From Chloroflexi bacterium UBA4733 (GTDB lineage Bacteria; Chloroflexota; UBA4733), in assembly GCA_002404055.1 (NCBI GenBank), contig DHIZ01000093.1, positions 1-5,824 of the forward strand: 5,824 nt of DNA, in the 5' to 3' direction. The translations under genes were made by a program, and so were the position numbers. How positions within the stretch are numbered: the first letter of the stretch is position 1; every line of letters begins with the position of its first letter. This document shows positions 5,567-5,824 of the stretch, one piece after another. The notes under the pieces are model-generated. The model did not search any database, was not told the DNA's origin, and saw only the letters and a program-made list of their open reading frames with translations.

Positions 5567-5824
5567 CTAGTTTCCGCTAACTCAGGCGGCCTCGCGGGCT
5601 GATTCTGGGTGGTGGCCGGAGGCGCCCTTGGGGAGATGGGCGGTGACGGCGGCTTTTTGGCGAATTCGCTCCGGCCAGGGGAACTCTGTGGGGAATAGGG
5701 AGCGTGCGAGCAAGCGTCGGAGGCGGCCTGGGGTCGGCTGGGGATGGCGATCCCAGAACCCGACCGGCACGGCGGGCTGGCGCCCAGGGGGCACCCGAGC
5801 GGCGTAGCTCAGCACGCTCCCCGC
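5563..5824 (-). mobile_element. 3' end of a probable insertion sequence (partial)
   Basis: The kinase reading frame is recognisable up to about 5560 and then gives way at once to unrelated sequence holding the end of a transposase-like gene. On the minus strand the transposase-like stop is followed by only about 13-20 bases, including GTTAGCGGAAACTAGAGGA, before kinase sequence resumes, as in compact insertion sequences. The outer end is near 5563-5570, with a CTAG at 5567-5570. The other terminal repeat and any target duplication are outside the window, so the family and exact boundary are undetermined. Confidence 0.5.
5582..5824 (-). CDS. Probable transposase, C-terminal fragment (partial)
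   Basis: The frame is open from the window edge to TGA at 5582-5584, giving 80 residues. It includes GFWDRHPQPTPGRLRRLLAR followed by a basic, proline- and glycine-containing tail (RIRQKAAVTAHLPKGASGHH). The pattern of W-x-R followed by LTPGR(L/V)RR and a disordered basic tail is what I recall from C-termini of a group of DDE transposases in high-GC bacteria. No catalytic acidic residue is in view because the body of the protein lies outside the window. Its position directly against a kinase cut in mid-domain supports the mobile-element reading. The family assignment is weak. Confidence 0.45.
   Translation of the reverse strand, partial: AGSVLSYAARVPPGRQPAVPVGFWDRHPQPTPGRLRRLLARSLFPTEFPWPERIRQKAAVTAHLPKGASGHHPESAREAA

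Noticed and set aside
1..5824. A new defence, phage or RNA-based system
   Set aside because: All recognisable proteins belong to known signalling, sugar-nucleotide, redox and transposase families; no repeat array, reverse transcriptase, nuclease or structured RNA pattern was seen.

Overview
This is a GC-rich bacterial chromosomal segment in which most genes lie on the minus strand. Nothing in it fixes the taxonomy. The mix of PAS-type histidine kinases, a PhoB-like regulator and a high-GC transposase would suit a Chloroflexota/Thermomicrobia-like or similar high-GC environmental bacterium, but that is only a guess from the general character of the proteins. I see no tRNA, rRNA, CRISPR array, phage module or toxin-antitoxin pair.

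Layout from left to right. (1) 1-90: the start of an unrecognised minus-strand gene that leaves the window. (2) 128-1480, minus: the sensor half of a membrane PAS histidine kinase, whose reading frame stops right after the phospho-acceptor histidine. (3) 1491-1823, plus: the C-terminal half of a kinase ATPase domain on the opposite strand. (4) 1935-2251, plus: a broken FMN-binding-domain protein. It runs head-on into (5) 2045-2623, minus: a histidine phosphatase that has lost its C-terminal third. (6) 2608-4032, minus: an intact UDP-glucose 6-dehydrogenase, overlapping the phosphatase start by 16 bases. (7) About 4066-4160, minus: a short remnant resembling the C-terminal region of a DegT/EryC1 sugar aminotransferase. 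(8) 4236-4955, minus: an intact OmpR/PhoB-type response regulator. (9) 4952-5566, minus: the catalytic half of its partner histidine kinase, joined to the regulator by an ATGA overlap. (10) About 5563-5824, minus: the 3' end of a probable insertion sequence that appears to have cut that kinase.

Only the dehydrogenase and the response regulator look complete. The window reads as a decaying or rearranged neighbourhood that held two two-component systems, a sugar-nucleotide operon (UDP-glucuronate synthesis, phosphatase, former aminotransferase) and an FMN-binding redox protein. The junctions are the most informative part: three kinase pieces in two orientations, two convergent genes fused tail to tail with loss of both 3' ends, and an insertion sequence inside a kinase. 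An inversion plus deletions would explain the left half; a misassembly should be excluded first. I did not find a convincing new biological system.
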